Origin: Micromonospora arida
Lineage (GTDB): Bacteria; Actinomycetota; Actinomycetes; Mycobacteriales; Micromonosporaceae
Assembly: GCF_003857035.1 (NCBI RefSeq)
Contig: NZ_QGSY01000161.1
Span: 16,530 to 80,529 of the forward strand
Length of the DNA stretch: 64,000 nt
Reading direction: 5' to 3'
Shown: positions 1 through 8,171 of the stretch, piece after piece
Layout: every line of letters starts with the position of its first letter
Position numbering within the stretch: the stretch's first letter is position 1
Made by a program: the position numbers and the translations under genes
Notes under the pieces: model-generated
What the model saw: the letters and a program-made list of their open reading frames with translations, nothing else
The model's database searches: none
Told to the model about the DNA's origin: nothing

Positions 1-134
1 CGCTGTCGCTCTTCACCGATTTCGAGAACTTCAGCGTCTTCAAGCCCAACCAGTTCCACCAGGACTCGCTGACCGCCACGCTCGACCAGGTGGTCGCCTG
101 GAGCACGGCGCTCGCTCCGCTGCGCAAGGGCTGA
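1..134 (+). CDS. C-terminal end of an NADPH-dependent FMN reductase-like protein (partial)
   Basis: Only the last 43 codons are inside the window, ending at the TGA at 132-134. The visible residues include LSLFTDFENF, then FHQDSLTATLDQVVAWS, ending in APLRKG. A final amphipathic helix of the type LDQ-V-W with an ALxPLR end resembles the C-terminus of flavodoxin-fold NADPH-dependent FMN reductases of actinomycetes. The flavin-binding part lies outside the window, so this is a tentative call from memory of the family. The gene converges on the SDR gene and is separated from it by a strong shared hairpin. Confidence 0.4.
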   Translation, partial: LSLFTDFENFSVFKPNQFHQDSLTATLDQVVAWSTALAPLRKG

Positions 135-145
135 GCGTTTCACGT

Positions 146-189
146 CGTCCGGAAACGGCCGCGCGGGATCCCGCGGCCGTTTCCGGACG
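146..189. terminator. Bidirectional hairpin terminator
   Basis: A perfect 18-bp inverted repeat (arms 146-163 and 172-189, 8-nt loop) fills the gap between two convergent genes. Its position and perfection fit a factor-independent terminator serving both strands; as in many actinomycetes there is no clear T-run. Confidence 0.75.
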
Positions 190-190
190 T

Positions 191-1129
191 TCAGGCACGC
201 TGCGCGCCGGCGAACAGGTCCAGCGAGAGCTGCCACAGCCGCGCCGCCGCCGCGGGGTCGATCGCGTGGTCGGCGACGCCGCTCAGCGGGTCCGCCGGGT
301 CGTGGCGCACCGCCTGCTGGCAGTCCTCGAAGTACCGGCCGCCGATGCCCTCCAGCTGCGGCCCCGCAGCGAGCAGCACGGAGGTCGCGGCCCCCTGCTG
401 CGGGGTCTTGAAGTCGAACGCCGGAAGCTGTGCGTAGTCCTCCTCGGTGAGGTGCCGTCCCAGGTTGGTGGCGACCGCCCCCGGGTTGGCCACGTTGACG
501 GTGATGCCGTCGCCGGCCCAGCGCCGGTTCGCCTCGACCGCGAACAGCGCGGTGGCGGTCTTCGACTCGCCGTATGCGAGCAGACGGTCATAGGGGCGTG
601 CCCGGAAGTTGACGTCCTCGAAGACCATCGGGGCCGAAACGTGGGCGATGGAACTCAGCGACACCACACGGGCCCGACCGGCCTCGGCGAGCGCCCGGTG
701 CAGCCCGTTGGCGACTGCGAAGTGACCGAGGTGGTTGGTGGCCAACTGCAACTCCCAACCCTCCGCCGTGCGCATCTCGGGGGTCGCCGACACCCCGGCG
801 TTGTTGACCAGGATGTGCAGGGGCCCGTCCCAGGCGGCCACGAACGCGGCGACCGACCGCTGGTCGGACAGGTCCAACGGCGCGACCCGGAGCAGCCGGT
901 TCCCGGTCCCGGCGCCAACCTCCCGCGCCGTCCGTTCTCCGGCCCGCACGTCCCGTACCGCCAGGGTCACCTCGGCGCCCGCCGTGGCGAGCGCCCGGGC
1001 GGTCTCCACCCCGATGCCCGACGAGGCACCGGTGACGATGGCGCGTCGCCCGGTCAGGTCGACACCGGCCACGACGTCGGCGGCGGTGGATCGGGCGTTG
1101 AACGGTGTGTTGACGCGTGTTTCCGACAT
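191..1129 (-). CDS. Short-chain dehydrogenase/reductase
   Basis: A 312-residue classical SDR. The cofactor motif TGASSGIG is at residues 33-40, NNAG at 109-112, and the catalytic YxxxK pair at Tyr186/Lys190 (YGESK), with serines just before in VSLSS. The order and spacing match NAD(P)H-dependent SDRs of the retinol dehydrogenase/WWOX-like subgroup, which reduce or oxidise carbonyl/hydroxyl groups; the substrate cannot be inferred. It is divergent from the LysR gene at 1267, with 137 bp between them, so that regulator is the likely controller. The N-terminal extension of about 25 residues before the Rossmann fold is longer than usual and could indicate a later start. Confidence 0.88.
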   Translation of the reverse strand: MSETRVNTPFNARSTAADVVAGVDLTGRRAIVTGASSGIGVETARALATAGAEVTLAVRDVRAGERTAREVGAGTGNRLLRVAPLDLSDQRSVAAFVAAWDGPLHILVNNAGVSATPEMRTAEGWELQLATNHLGHFAVANGLHRALAEAGRARVVSLSSIAHVSAPMVFEDVNFRARPYDRLLAYGESKTATALFAVEANRRWAGDGITVNVANPGAVATNLGRHLTEEDYAQLPAFDFKTPQQGAATSVLLAAGPQLEGIGGRYFEDCQQAVRHDPADPLSGVADHAIDPAAAARLWQLSLDLFAGAQRA

Positions 1130-1266
1130 GAACGTCTTCCTTCGGTTGGTGTCCTCACGTGGCCGTGCCGGTTCGCGGTACCGGTGCCGCCCTTCGCACC
1201 GATCGTGCGCGGAGGTCTGAGCGGACGGCCAACACGCTCTTCCTGGCGTGGCTACAGTCTGTTCCT

Positions 1267-2172
1267 GTGGCGACGCCTGAGCTGCGACAACTGCGGTACT
1301 TCCTGGTCCTCGCGGAGGAGCTGAGCTTCACCCGGGCCGCCGTCCGCCTGATGATCGCCCAGCAGTCGCTGTCGCAGCAGATCACCGCCCTGGAACGCGC
1401 CCTCGGGGCGAAACTGTTCGACCGTGACAGCCGCGGCACCACCCTCACCGACATCGGCGCCCTGTTCGTGCCCGAGGCGCGCGCTGTCACCGACCGCGCC
1501 GAGCAGGCCGTCGCCGTCGTGGAACGGGCCCGGCGGGGTCAGGTCGGCACCCTCCGGCTCGCCTTCCTGACCACCGTCGCCAATCACCTGCTGCCCCCGG
1601 TGGTCCGGGCAGTCCGCCACCACCTCCCCGACCTGCACGTGGCCACCGAGTCCACCAGCATCGCGACCCTGGTGCAGGGCGTCCTCGAAGGGCGGTTCGA
1701 CGCCGCCTTCACCCGGACCCCGCTCGTTCCCGGCCTGGAGTCCAGGAGACTGACGACCGAACCGGTCTGCGCGGTGCTGCCCGAGGGCCACCCGCTCGCC
1801 GGGCGCGACGAGTTGACCCTCGCCGACCTGGCGAACGAACCGTGGGTCATGACCCCGCGCAGCTCCTGGGAACCCTGGCACCGCGCCTACGAGGAGCAGT
1901 TCCGGGAAGCGGGCTTCGTACCGACCGTCGTTCAGGAGGAGGCCGGCGTGCAGAGCCTCCTCGGCCTGGTCGCCGCCGGTCTCGGCGTCACCCGGCTCGC
2001 CTGCTCGGCGGCGAGCCTTCGCCGCACCGGCGTGGTGTTCGTTCCGCTGTCCGGCGCCTACGCGTACACCGAGATGGTGTGGTTGGCGGGCAACACCGCG
2101 CCCGCGCTGCACCGGTTCCTGGACGTGGTCACGGAACTCGCGGCGACCACCGACCTCACCAGCACCGGCTGA
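1267..2172 (+). CDS. LysR-family transcriptional regulator
   Basis: About 301 residues if translation begins at the GTG at 1267 (VATPELRQLRYFL...), which places the winged helix-turn-helix right at the N-terminus as in other LysR proteins. An in-frame upstream start at 1159 would add 36 residues of low-complexity Arg/Ala-rich sequence and is less likely. Recognisable are the DNA-binding helix pair (SFTRAAVRLMIAQQSLSQQI), the LxRxxRGTxLTxxG segment and a C-terminal periplasmic-binding-like effector domain. LysR regulators commonly control a divergent neighbour, here the SDR gene; the ligand is unknown. Confidence 0.88.
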   Translation: MATPELRQLRYFLVLAEELSFTRAAVRLMIAQQSLSQQITALERALGAKLFDRDSRGTTLTDIGALFVPEARAVTDRAEQAVAVVERARRGQVGTLRLAFLTTVANHLLPPVVRAVRHHLPDLHVATESTSIATLVQGVLEGRFDAAFTRTPLVPGLESRRLTTEPVCAVLPEGHPLAGRDELTLADLANEPWVMTPRSSWEPWHRAYEEQFREAGFVPTVVQEEAGVQSLLGLVAAGLGVTRLACSAASLRRTGVVFVPLSGAYAYTEMVWLAGNTAPALHRFLDVVTELAATTDLTSTG

Positions 2173-2188
2173 CGGCGAGCCGGCCGGC

Positions 2189-3106
2189 TCACCGCGCCGC
2201 GAGGTGGTGGGTGGTGCCGTCGGCGACGGCGCGAAGCTTGTCGGGGTTGGCGACGTTGTGGATGGCGGTGATGCGACCGCCGGCGTCGATGTCGAGGGAG
2301 ACGGTGGCGACCACCCGACCCCCACCGCTGAACACCAGACCCGGCCCCCCGTTGATCTCGACCAGGGCGGCACGCATGTCGTGCGGCGCGACGCCCTGGT
2401 AGGTGACCGTGCCGATGGCCGCGAACCACGCGGCAACCGTTCCCGCACCCCTGATGGGAAGCAGGGCCTGGCGGACCTTGCCGCCACCGTCGGTCCACAA
2501 CGTGACGTCCGGAGACAGCAGCTCCAGCAGGGTGTTGATGTCGCCACCGGTCGAGGCGGCGAGAAATCGCTCGGTGACCCCACGCTGCTGCGACCGGTCC
2601 GCCGTGAAACGTTGCCGCTGGCCTCGCACGTGCTCGCGAGCCCGGTGGGCGGTCTGGCGGACCGCCGCCTCGGAGCGCTCCACCGCCGCCGCGATCTCCG
2701 CGTGGCTGAAGCCGAAGACCTCCCGCAGGACGAACACGGCACGTTCGAGCGGGCTGAGCGTCTCCAGCACCACCAGCATCGCCATCGACACCGACTCCGC
2801 CTCGGTGACGGCGTCGGCGGCGTCCCCATCGGTCAGGACGGGTTCGGGCAACCACGGCCCCGGATAGGTCTCGCGGTGGTGCCGGGCCGAGCGCAGGCGC
2901 TGCAACGCGAGGTTCGACACGATGCGGGCAAGGTACGCCCTGGGGTCGGCGACCTGGGAGCGGTCTGCCGAGGACCAGCTGATCCAGGCGTCCTGCACCG
3001 CGTCCTCGGCATCGGCCGCGCTGCCGAGGATCCGGTAGGCCACCGAGAACAGCAGGTTGCGATGACTGTGGAACACCTGCTCGTCGGCGTCCGGCCGGTG
3101 CGTCAC
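2189..3106 (-). CDS. ECF sigma factor with C-terminal SnoaL-like domain (ECF41/SigJ type)
   Basis: About 305 residues from the GTG at 3106. Region 2 (FSVAYRILGSAADAEDAVQDAW) and region 4 (FGFSHAEIAAAVERSEAAV) are clear. After them follows about 120 residues of SnoaL/NTF2-like fold (VTERFLAASTGGDINTLLELL ...), the arrangement of ECF41 sigma factors, in which this domain replaces a separate anti-sigma factor. The start GTG overlaps the TGA of the upstream flavoprotein gene by 4 bp (GTGA at 3103-3106), so the two are translationally coupled. A longer reading from 3250 would be entirely inside the neighbour and is rejected. ECF41 genes are typically next to oxidoreductases, as here. Confidence 0.88.
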   Translation of the reverse strand: MTHRPDADEQVFHSHRNLLFSVAYRILGSAADAEDAVQDAWISWSSADRSQVADPRAYLARIVSNLALQRLRSARHHRETYPGPWLPEPVLTDGDAADAVTEAESVSMAMLVVLETLSPLERAVFVLREVFGFSHAEIAAAVERSEAAVRQTAHRAREHVRGQRQRFTADRSQQRGVTERFLAASTGGDINTLLELLSPDVTLWTDGGGKVRQALLPIRGAGTVAAWFAAIGTVTYQGVAPHDMRAALVEINGGPGLVFSGGGRVVATVSLDIDAGGRITAIHNVANPDKLRAVADGTTHHLAAR

Positions 3107-4305
3107 CGCGCGTCCCGCAGGCGGGTGAAGCGGCCGCCGCGCGGCCAGAGCGCGCCCGAGGAGGGCAACCGCGACATGCGACGGTAGGTCGGCCAGGGCG
3201 AAGCGCTCACGGTCTCCTTGTACCAGACCGCCATCCGCCCGGTCAGACACCCGCGGCGAGGGCTGTCGTCGGGGCGGGTGAACTGCACGACCGCGTCGTT
3301 ACGGCCCAGGCTCACCGGCGTGTGGTAGTAACCGAACCGGAACGGCCTGGGTTGCCTGCCCCGCAGCGCGCGGGCGATCGACACCGCCGCGTGTACACCG
3401 GTCGGCATCCCGCTCTGGCAGGTGCCGTGCAGCACCCCGTAACCCTGCCGGATCGCTGCCGCATCGCCGATCGCGTACACGTCGGGGTGCGACACCGACC
3501 GCAACGCGGAGTCGGTGACGACGCGACCGCGTTCGTCGACGGTCAACCCGGCGGCGGCGGCCAGCGGCGCCACCCGGGTACCACCCGTCCAGAGGACGAC
3601 GTCGGCCGCCACGGTCTCCGCACCGGCCAATTCGACCCCGTCGGGCCGGACCCTGGTGACCGCCGCTCCGGTGATCACCTGGACGCCGAGGCGGGTCAGC
3701 GCGCCCCGCAGGTACGCCCGGGCCTTCGGGTTCATGCTCGCTCCCGGGTCCTGCTGGCCCACCAGCGTGACACCGATCTGCGGGTGCCGTTCCGCGATCT
3801 CCGCGGCCGCCTCGACCCCGGTCAACCCGCAGCCGACCACGACGACCGTGCCGGCACCGAGCCGTGCCAGCCGGTCCGCCAGCGTGGTCGCGCCGCTCGG
3901 ACCGTCCAGGGCGTACGCGTGCTCCTCGACGCCCGGGACCGCCGCCGTGTCCGTCACGCTGCCCAACGCGTAGACCAGGGTGTCGTAGCGCAGCACCCGA
4001 CTGTCGTCGACACGGACGGTCTTCGCGTGGGCGTCCACCGCCGTCACCCAGCCGCGCACGAACTGCGCACCGGTTCCCGCCAGCAGCTCAGGGATGTCCA
4101 GCTCGGCGAGCCGCTGACCGGTCGCCGTCATGTGCAGCCGGAGACGCTCGGTGAACCGCTCCTGCGCGTTGACCACCGTCACCTGCACGTCGGCCCGCCT
4201 GGTCCGGGCCGCCAGTTGGGTCGCCGCGGCCATGCCCGCGTAGCCCGCGCCGAGGATCAGTACGCGGTGTGTGCCCGCCGGGACCTGTCGATGCGCTGTG
4301 CTCAT
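3103..4305 (-). CDS. NAD(P)/FAD-dependent oxidoreductase, NDH-2-like
   Basis: About 400 residues from the ATG at 4305, chosen because a GAGGCGG ribosome site lies just upstream; an upstream ATG at 4368 is possible. The N-terminal FAD motif VLILGAGYAGMAAA, a second Rossmann motif VVVVGCGLTGVEAA for NAD(P)H, and the C-terminal FAD motif DVYAIGDAAA identify the pyridine nucleotide-disulfide/type II NADH dehydrogenase fold. There is no CxxC redox pair, so it is not a disulfide reductase. It is the first gene of a two-gene unit with the ECF41 sigma factor, likely its regulatory partner or target. Confidence 0.88.
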   Translation of the reverse strand: MSTAHRQVPAGTHRVLILGAGYAGMAAATQLAARTRRADVQVTVVNAQERFTERLRLHMTATGQRLAELDIPELLAGTGAQFVRGWVTAVDAHAKTVRVDDSRVLRYDTLVYALGSVTDTAAVPGVEEHAYALDGPSGATTLADRLARLGAGTVVVVGCGLTGVEAAAEIAERHPQIGVTLVGQQDPGASMNPKARAYLRGALTRLGVQVITGAAVTRVRPDGVELAGAETVAADVVLWTGGTRVAPLAAAAGLTVDERGRVVTDSALRSVSHPDVYAIGDAAAIRQGYGVLHGTCQSGMPTGVHAAVSIARALRGRQPRPFRFGYYHTPVSLGRNDAVVQFTRPDDSPRRGCLTGRMAVWYKETVSASPWPTYRRMSRLPSSGALWPRGGRFTRLRDAR

Positions 4306-4430
4306 TGTTCCGCCTCTCTGATCGGACTGACGACCACGAGATGCGTGGCGCTCGTCGGTTCGTGACATGGCAGCGATGTGACGCCCGCCACGGCCGGCGC
4401 AGGAGGGGCGCGTTCACTACCCTTGGCGCG

Positions 4431-5702
4431 ATGAGCCGATCCGTCGCCGCTGGTCGGGCTCCGCTCTGGCGGGACCGGACCTTCGGCACGTACTGGGTCG
4501 CCCAGTCGCTCTCCGCGGCCGGCGACTCGTTCGCCTACCTGGCGGTGCCGCTGCTGGTGCTCCAGGCGACCGGGTCGGTGGCGCAGATGGGCCTGCTCAC
4601 CGCCGTCGCGGGCGCGGCGTCCGTCGTCGCCGGGATCTTCGGTGGGGTGCTGGTCGACCGGTACGACCGGCGCACCCTGATGATCGTGGCGGACCTGACC
4701 CGGCTGGTGCTCTACGCCCTGGTGCCACTGGCGTGGCTCGCGGGCCCGCAGGTCTGGCTGCTCTTCGTCGTGCTGCCCATCTGCGAGGCGGCCGGCATGC
4801 TGTTCCAGGTCGCCGCGGTGACCGCGGTCCGCAACCTCGTCGACTCCGACCGGATCACCGAGGCCAACGGCCGGTTGCAGGCGACGTACGCGTCGGCGGC
4901 CGTCCTAGGGCCGCTGCTCGCCGGTGTGGTGGCGGCCCGCTTCGGCCCGGCCACCGCCATCGCCGTCAACGCGGCGAGCTTCGCGCTCTCGGCGGCCGGC
5001 CTGTGGCTGATCCGACTGCGCCCCGTCCAGGTGGACGAGGGGGTGGCCCGGCAACGCCCGCTGGCCGAGTTCCTGGCCGGGGCGCGGTTCCTGTGGCGAC
5101 AGCCCGTCCTGCGCGCGCTGACCGTCCTGTTGTCGGTCTTCATCTTCCTCACCTACGGCTTCGTCGACGTGCTGATCTATCACGTCACGCACGACCTCGG
5201 CGGCTCGGAGGGCACCGTCGGCACGGTGCTCGGCCTGGCGGCGCTGGGCACGGTCGCCGGCGCGCTGCTGGTGGCGCCGCTGCGCCGCCGTCGCGGCTTC
5301 GGCGCCACCTGGATCGGCGCGCACGCGATCTGCGGTTTCGCCGTGGCGGGGGTCGGCCTCGCCACCACCGTGCCCGCGGTCACCACGCTGACCGCGGTGT
5401 ACCTGTGCTGTCTCAGCGTCGGCGGGATCTGTTCGATGTCCCTGCGGCAGGAGATCACCCCCGATCACCTGCTGGGCCGGGTCACGTCGGCGTTCTGGAG
5501 CACGCACTACGCCCTCGGTCCGGCCGGGGCTGTCGTGCTGACCTGGGCCGCCGGCCGCTACGGTGCGCCGGCGGTCACACTCACGGCCGGCGCGGGGTGC
5601 CTGCTGGTCGCGGTCGGCGCCCTCTTCACCCCGATCCGCCGTGCCGGCGCGGAGCCGGCCGCCGGCCAGCCCAAACTGCGCCCGGCCCCGGCCGGCGGCT
5701 GA
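4431..5702 (+). CDS. MFS transporter (MFS_3-type exporter)
   Basis: About 423 residues from the ATG at 4431, giving MSRSVAAGRAPLWRDRTFGTYW, a typical cytoplasmic start for this family. Roughly twelve hydrophobic segments are visible. The loop after TM2 carries the MFS signature (GGVLVDRYDRRTLM), and the second half contains SLRQEITPDHLLGRVTS, characteristic of macrolide-efflux/EntS-like MFS_3 proteins. It probably exports a small hydrophobic compound. It is divergent from the flavoprotein/sigma unit, with about 125 bp between. A degraded relative of the same family lies near 26.3-26.6 kb. Confidence 0.87.
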   Translation: MSRSVAAGRAPLWRDRTFGTYWVAQSLSAAGDSFAYLAVPLLVLQATGSVAQMGLLTAVAGAASVVAGIFGGVLVDRYDRRTLMIVADLTRLVLYALVPLAWLAGPQVWLLFVVLPICEAAGMLFQVAAVTAVRNLVDSDRITEANGRLQATYASAAVLGPLLAGVVAARFGPATAIAVNAASFALSAAGLWLIRLRPVQVDEGVARQRPLAEFLAGARFLWRQPVLRALTVLLSVFIFLTYGFVDVLIYHVTHDLGGSEGTVGTVLGLAALGTVAGALLVAPLRRRRGFGATWIGAHAICGFAVAGVGLATTVPAVTTLTAVYLCCLSVGGICSMSLRQEITPDHLLGRVTSAFWSTHYALGPAGAVVLTWAAGRYGAPAVTLTAGAGCLLVAVGALFTPIRRAGAEPAAGQPKLRPAPAGG

Positions 5703-5708
5703 GTCCTC

Positions 5709-5789
5709 CCGGTCGATCATGGACTTATGGTGGGCGCGTTGTGAGCGCCTGCCCCTTTTGCACACCACCACAAGTCCATGATCGACCGG
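5709..5789. repeat. Intergenic palindromic hairpin element
   Basis: Perfect 18-bp arms (5709-5726 and 5772-5789; core GATCATGGACTT) with a further partly paired stretch (TGGTGG/CCACCAC) inside. It fills the space between the convergent MFS and GNAT genes, so it could terminate both, but its length and the GATC-containing ends resemble a REP/MITE-type dispersed palindrome. It shares design, not clear sequence identity, with the elements at 41.8 and 48.1 kb. Confidence 0.7.
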
Positions 5790-5817
5790 AGGCCGGCGCG
5801 GGCCGGCGTGGGCGCGG

Positions 5818-6303
5818 TCAGAACTCCTGGTACATCACGTGCAGGCCGACCCGGCCGAGGGTGGGGTGACGGAACGCGCCTGGCACGGTCCCGACCACCT
5901 CGAAGCCCTCCCGCCGATACAGCCGCACCGCCGAACTGTTGCTCTCCGCCACGGCGTTGAACTGCATGCCGGCGTACCCCTGCCGGCGGGCCCAGGTGAG
6001 GGCGTCGCGGCACAGCGCGGTGCCCACGCCCCGGCCCCGCGCGTCGGCGGCGACCATGAAGCTCGCGGTGGACACGTGCGCGCCCGGCCCGGGCCGGTTG
6101 GTGCCCATCTTCGCGGTGCCCAGCACCCGTTCGCCGTCGACCGCCACGACGGTCCGCCCCGGCGCCGCCTCGACCCACATGCCGTACGACTCCTCGGCGG
6201 TCATCGCGGGGTCGTAGGGGAACGTCTCCTGGGCCCGGATCACCTCCTCGATGATCGGCCACACCTGCGACCAGTCCCGGTCGACGAACTCCCGAATCAG
6301 CAC
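5818..6303 (-). CDS. GNAT-family N-acetyltransferase
   Basis: 161 residues covering one GNAT domain. The acetyl-CoA pyrophosphate-binding loop is visible as RGRGVGTAL, followed by helix alpha-3 and the late motif ESNSSAVRLYRREGFEVVG typical of the family. N-terminal residues IREFVDRDWSQVWPII match the usual beta1-alpha1 start. The overall pattern is closest to phosphinothricin acetyltransferase/L-amino acid N-acyltransferase-like proteins, but the substrate cannot be assigned. It is a single-gene unit convergent with the MFS gene. Confidence 0.88.
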   Translation of the reverse strand: MLIREFVDRDWSQVWPIIEEVIRAQETFPYDPAMTAEESYGMWVEAAPGRTVVAVDGERVLGTAKMGTNRPGPGAHVSTASFMVAADARGRGVGTALCRDALTWARRQGYAGMQFNAVAESNSSAVRLYRREGFEVVGTVPGAFRHPTLGRVGLHVMYQEF

Positions 6304-6436
6304 CCGGGGAGGTTAGGCCCGGGCAGGAGCCCCGGACAATCCGTTATCCGTGGGTGCATCTGCGCGGCCTACCCGGTGCGAAGCATGGATCGTGACGAGA
6401 CGTCACGGATCCGTCGCTTCGACGAAAGGCCCGCTG

Positions 6437-7099
6437 ATGAAGATCGCACGACTCGCCGCCAGGATGGCGGTGGGCGCCATGGCCACCGCGCTGGCCACCA
6501 CGGCCATCGCTGTGCCGGCCGCTCAGGCGACCGGCAAGGCCAAGCCGCTCGGCACGAACTCACTCGCCGCGGTGCTCACGAAGGACACCAGCGGTTTCGA
6601 CCGCAACTCGCGGGACTTCGACGTGCTGACGGCGGCTGTGCTGGCCGTGTTGGAGGCCAAGCCGAACTCTCCGGTCAAGGTGCTCACCGATGGCACCGTG
6701 GCGCTGACCGCGTTCATCCCCACCGACGCTGCCTTCCAGCAGTTGGTCCGCGAGATCACGCAGGCCCGGAAGCTGCCGAGTGAGAGTGCCGCTTTCACCG
6801 CCGTAGCCGGGCTGGGCATCGACACCGTCGAGTCGGTGCTGCTCTACCACGTGGTCCCGGGGGCAACCATCGACCGCAAGACGGCGGTCCGGGCCGACGG
6901 CACGGACCTGACCACCGCGCTCGGCTCGACCGTCGAGGTCGACGTGCGCACCTACCTGTACTTCTTCCGGCAGGTGCGACTGGTCGACGCCGACACCGAC
7001 GACCGTGACGCGCGGGTCGTCTCCTACGACGTCAACAAGGGCAACCGGCAGATCGCGCACGCCGTGGACCGGGTGCTGCGCCCGATCGACCTGCCCTGA
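6437..7099 (+). CDS. Secreted fasciclin (FAS1)-domain protein
   Basis: About 220 residues from the ATG at 6437, which has a GAAAGG ribosome site 7 nt upstream and starts a Sec signal peptide (MKIARLAARMAVGAMATALA, likely cut after AQA at about residue 31). The rest is one FAS1 domain: TALTAFIPTDAAFQQL corresponds to the conserved H1-type motif, and VLLYHVVPGATIDRKT to the FAS1 YHVVPG motif. FAS1 proteins act outside the cell in adhesion or matrix contact. An in-frame start 87 bp upstream would bury the signal peptide and is rejected. It is followed by a strong hairpin. Confidence 0.87.
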   Translation: MKIARLAARMAVGAMATALATTAIAVPAAQATGKAKPLGTNSLAAVLTKDTSGFDRNSRDFDVLTAAVLAVLEAKPNSPVKVLTDGTVALTAFIPTDAAFQQLVREITQARKLPSESAAFTAVAGLGIDTVESVLLYHVVPGATIDRKTAVRADGTDLTTALGSTVEVDVRTYLYFFRQVRLVDADTDDRDARVVSYDVNKGNRQIAHAVDRVLRPIDLP

Positions 7100-7105
7100 C
7101 CGAGG

Positions 7106-7142
7106 GCGGGTGGCGTCCGACCACGCGTCGGACGCCACCCGC
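7106..7142. terminator. Hairpin terminator between convergent genes
   Basis: A perfect 16-bp inverted repeat (7106-7121 and 7127-7142, 5-nt loop) lies just after the fasciclin stop codon and just before the end of the opposing kinase gene. Confidence 0.75.
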
Positions 7143-7151
7143 GCCGGGCGG

Positions 7152-8171
7152 TCAGCCCGAGGCGAGCGCGGCCAGTTCCTCGTCGAGCAGGGCCGTCAGC
7201 CCGGCCTGCCGTCCGGGATGGCTGTGCGCGGTCATCCCACGGCTGGGCATCTCCACAATCATCAGCAGGTACAGGTGCAACCGGTAGAGACCGAGCCGGC
7301 GGCGTGCCGAAGCGTCCAGCACCAGCGGTTCGGCTGCGCTGGCCTGGTAGCCGCGCAGCAGAGGGTGCTCCGGCTCGTCCTCGACGCGCCGGAAGAGCAG
7401 CGGCGACACCAGGTCCAGCAGTGGGTCGCCGTAGAGGAACCGCTCGCCGTCCACCAGGCCGCGCAGCCGCAACCGGCCGTCCCCGTCGGGCGCCACCAGC
7501 ACGTTGCCGTCCCAGCAGTCGAAGTGCAGCAGCGCGGGCCGGCGCACCTCGTCGAGCACGTCGCCGTGCCGCCCCACCAGCGCGTGCAGCTGCTCCGGGG
7601 TCACCGGCAGTGGGACGTCCCAGTCGACCGCGTCGGCCAGGAGCGCGTCGAGCATCGCCGTGAACGCCGCCCGCCAGGTCGGTGCGCCGGCCCGGTCGTC
7701 GTCGTACCCGAACCGCTCACCGGTCACCCGGTGCAACGCGGCGAGAGCCACCCCGAGGTCGTAGCGCGCCGGGCCGTCGTCGACCACGACACCGGCCTCG
7801 GCCAGGTCGGCCAGCGACCGGCCGGGCAGCAGCGCGGTGACCAACCACTCGCCGTACGCCGGGTCGGCGCCGCGCCAGAGCACCGGGGGGACGGGCACCT
7901 GCGGCGCCCGCTGCGCGACGAGCCGAAAGTACCGCTCCTCGGCAGCGCAGAGCCCGCGCTCGTAGCGCAGCAGCGGCGTTCCGGCCGGCGGAGCCAACTT
8001 CAGCACCACCCGACGGTCGTCGTCGAGCAGCGCCCACCAGACCGTCGCGTAGCCGCCGCCGGCCAGCGGGCCGGCGTGCTTGACCCGGGTGTGTGGCCCG
8101 AACGACGCACCGACCAGGTACGCCACATCGGCGCGCGTGAGGGGCCGCTGAGTCGGGCTGGCACCGGTCAT
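7152..8171 (-). CDS. Aminoglycoside phosphotransferase (APH)-family kinase
   Basis: 339 residues with the APH/choline-kinase fold. The catalytic loop is LLHFDCWDGNVLVA (HxDxxxxN), followed by the metal-binding segment GLVDGERFLYGDPLLDL. The N-lobe has RVVLKLAPP for the ATP-anchoring lysine. These proteins phosphorylate small hydroxylated molecules; many actinomycete members are sugar or metabolite kinases and not resistance enzymes. Its ATG overlaps the LacI stop by 4 bp (8168-8171), so it is co-translated with the regulator of the neighbouring catabolic locus, which favours a metabolic role. Confidence 0.82.
   Translation of the reverse strand: MTGASPTQRPLTRADVAYLVGASFGPHTRVKHAGPLAGGGYATVWWALLDDDRRVVLKLAPPAGTPLLRYERGLCAAEERYFRLVAQRAPQVPVPPVLWRGADPAYGEWLVTALLPGRSLADLAEAGVVVDDGPARYDLGVALAALHRVTGERFGYDDDRAGAPTWRAAFTAMLDALLADAVDWDVPLPVTPEQLHALVGRHGDVLDEVRRPALLHFDCWDGNVLVAPDGDGRLRLRGLVDGERFLYGDPLLDLVSPLLFRRVEDEPEHPLLRGYQASAAEPLVLDASARRRLGLYRLHLYLLMIVEMPSRGMTAHSHPGRQAGLTALLDEELAALASG

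Noticed and set aside
266..1324. Long open frame opposite the SDR gene
   Set aside because: High-GC shadow frame; its translation is low-complexity Arg/Gly/Val without any domain, and the opposite strand has a full SDR.
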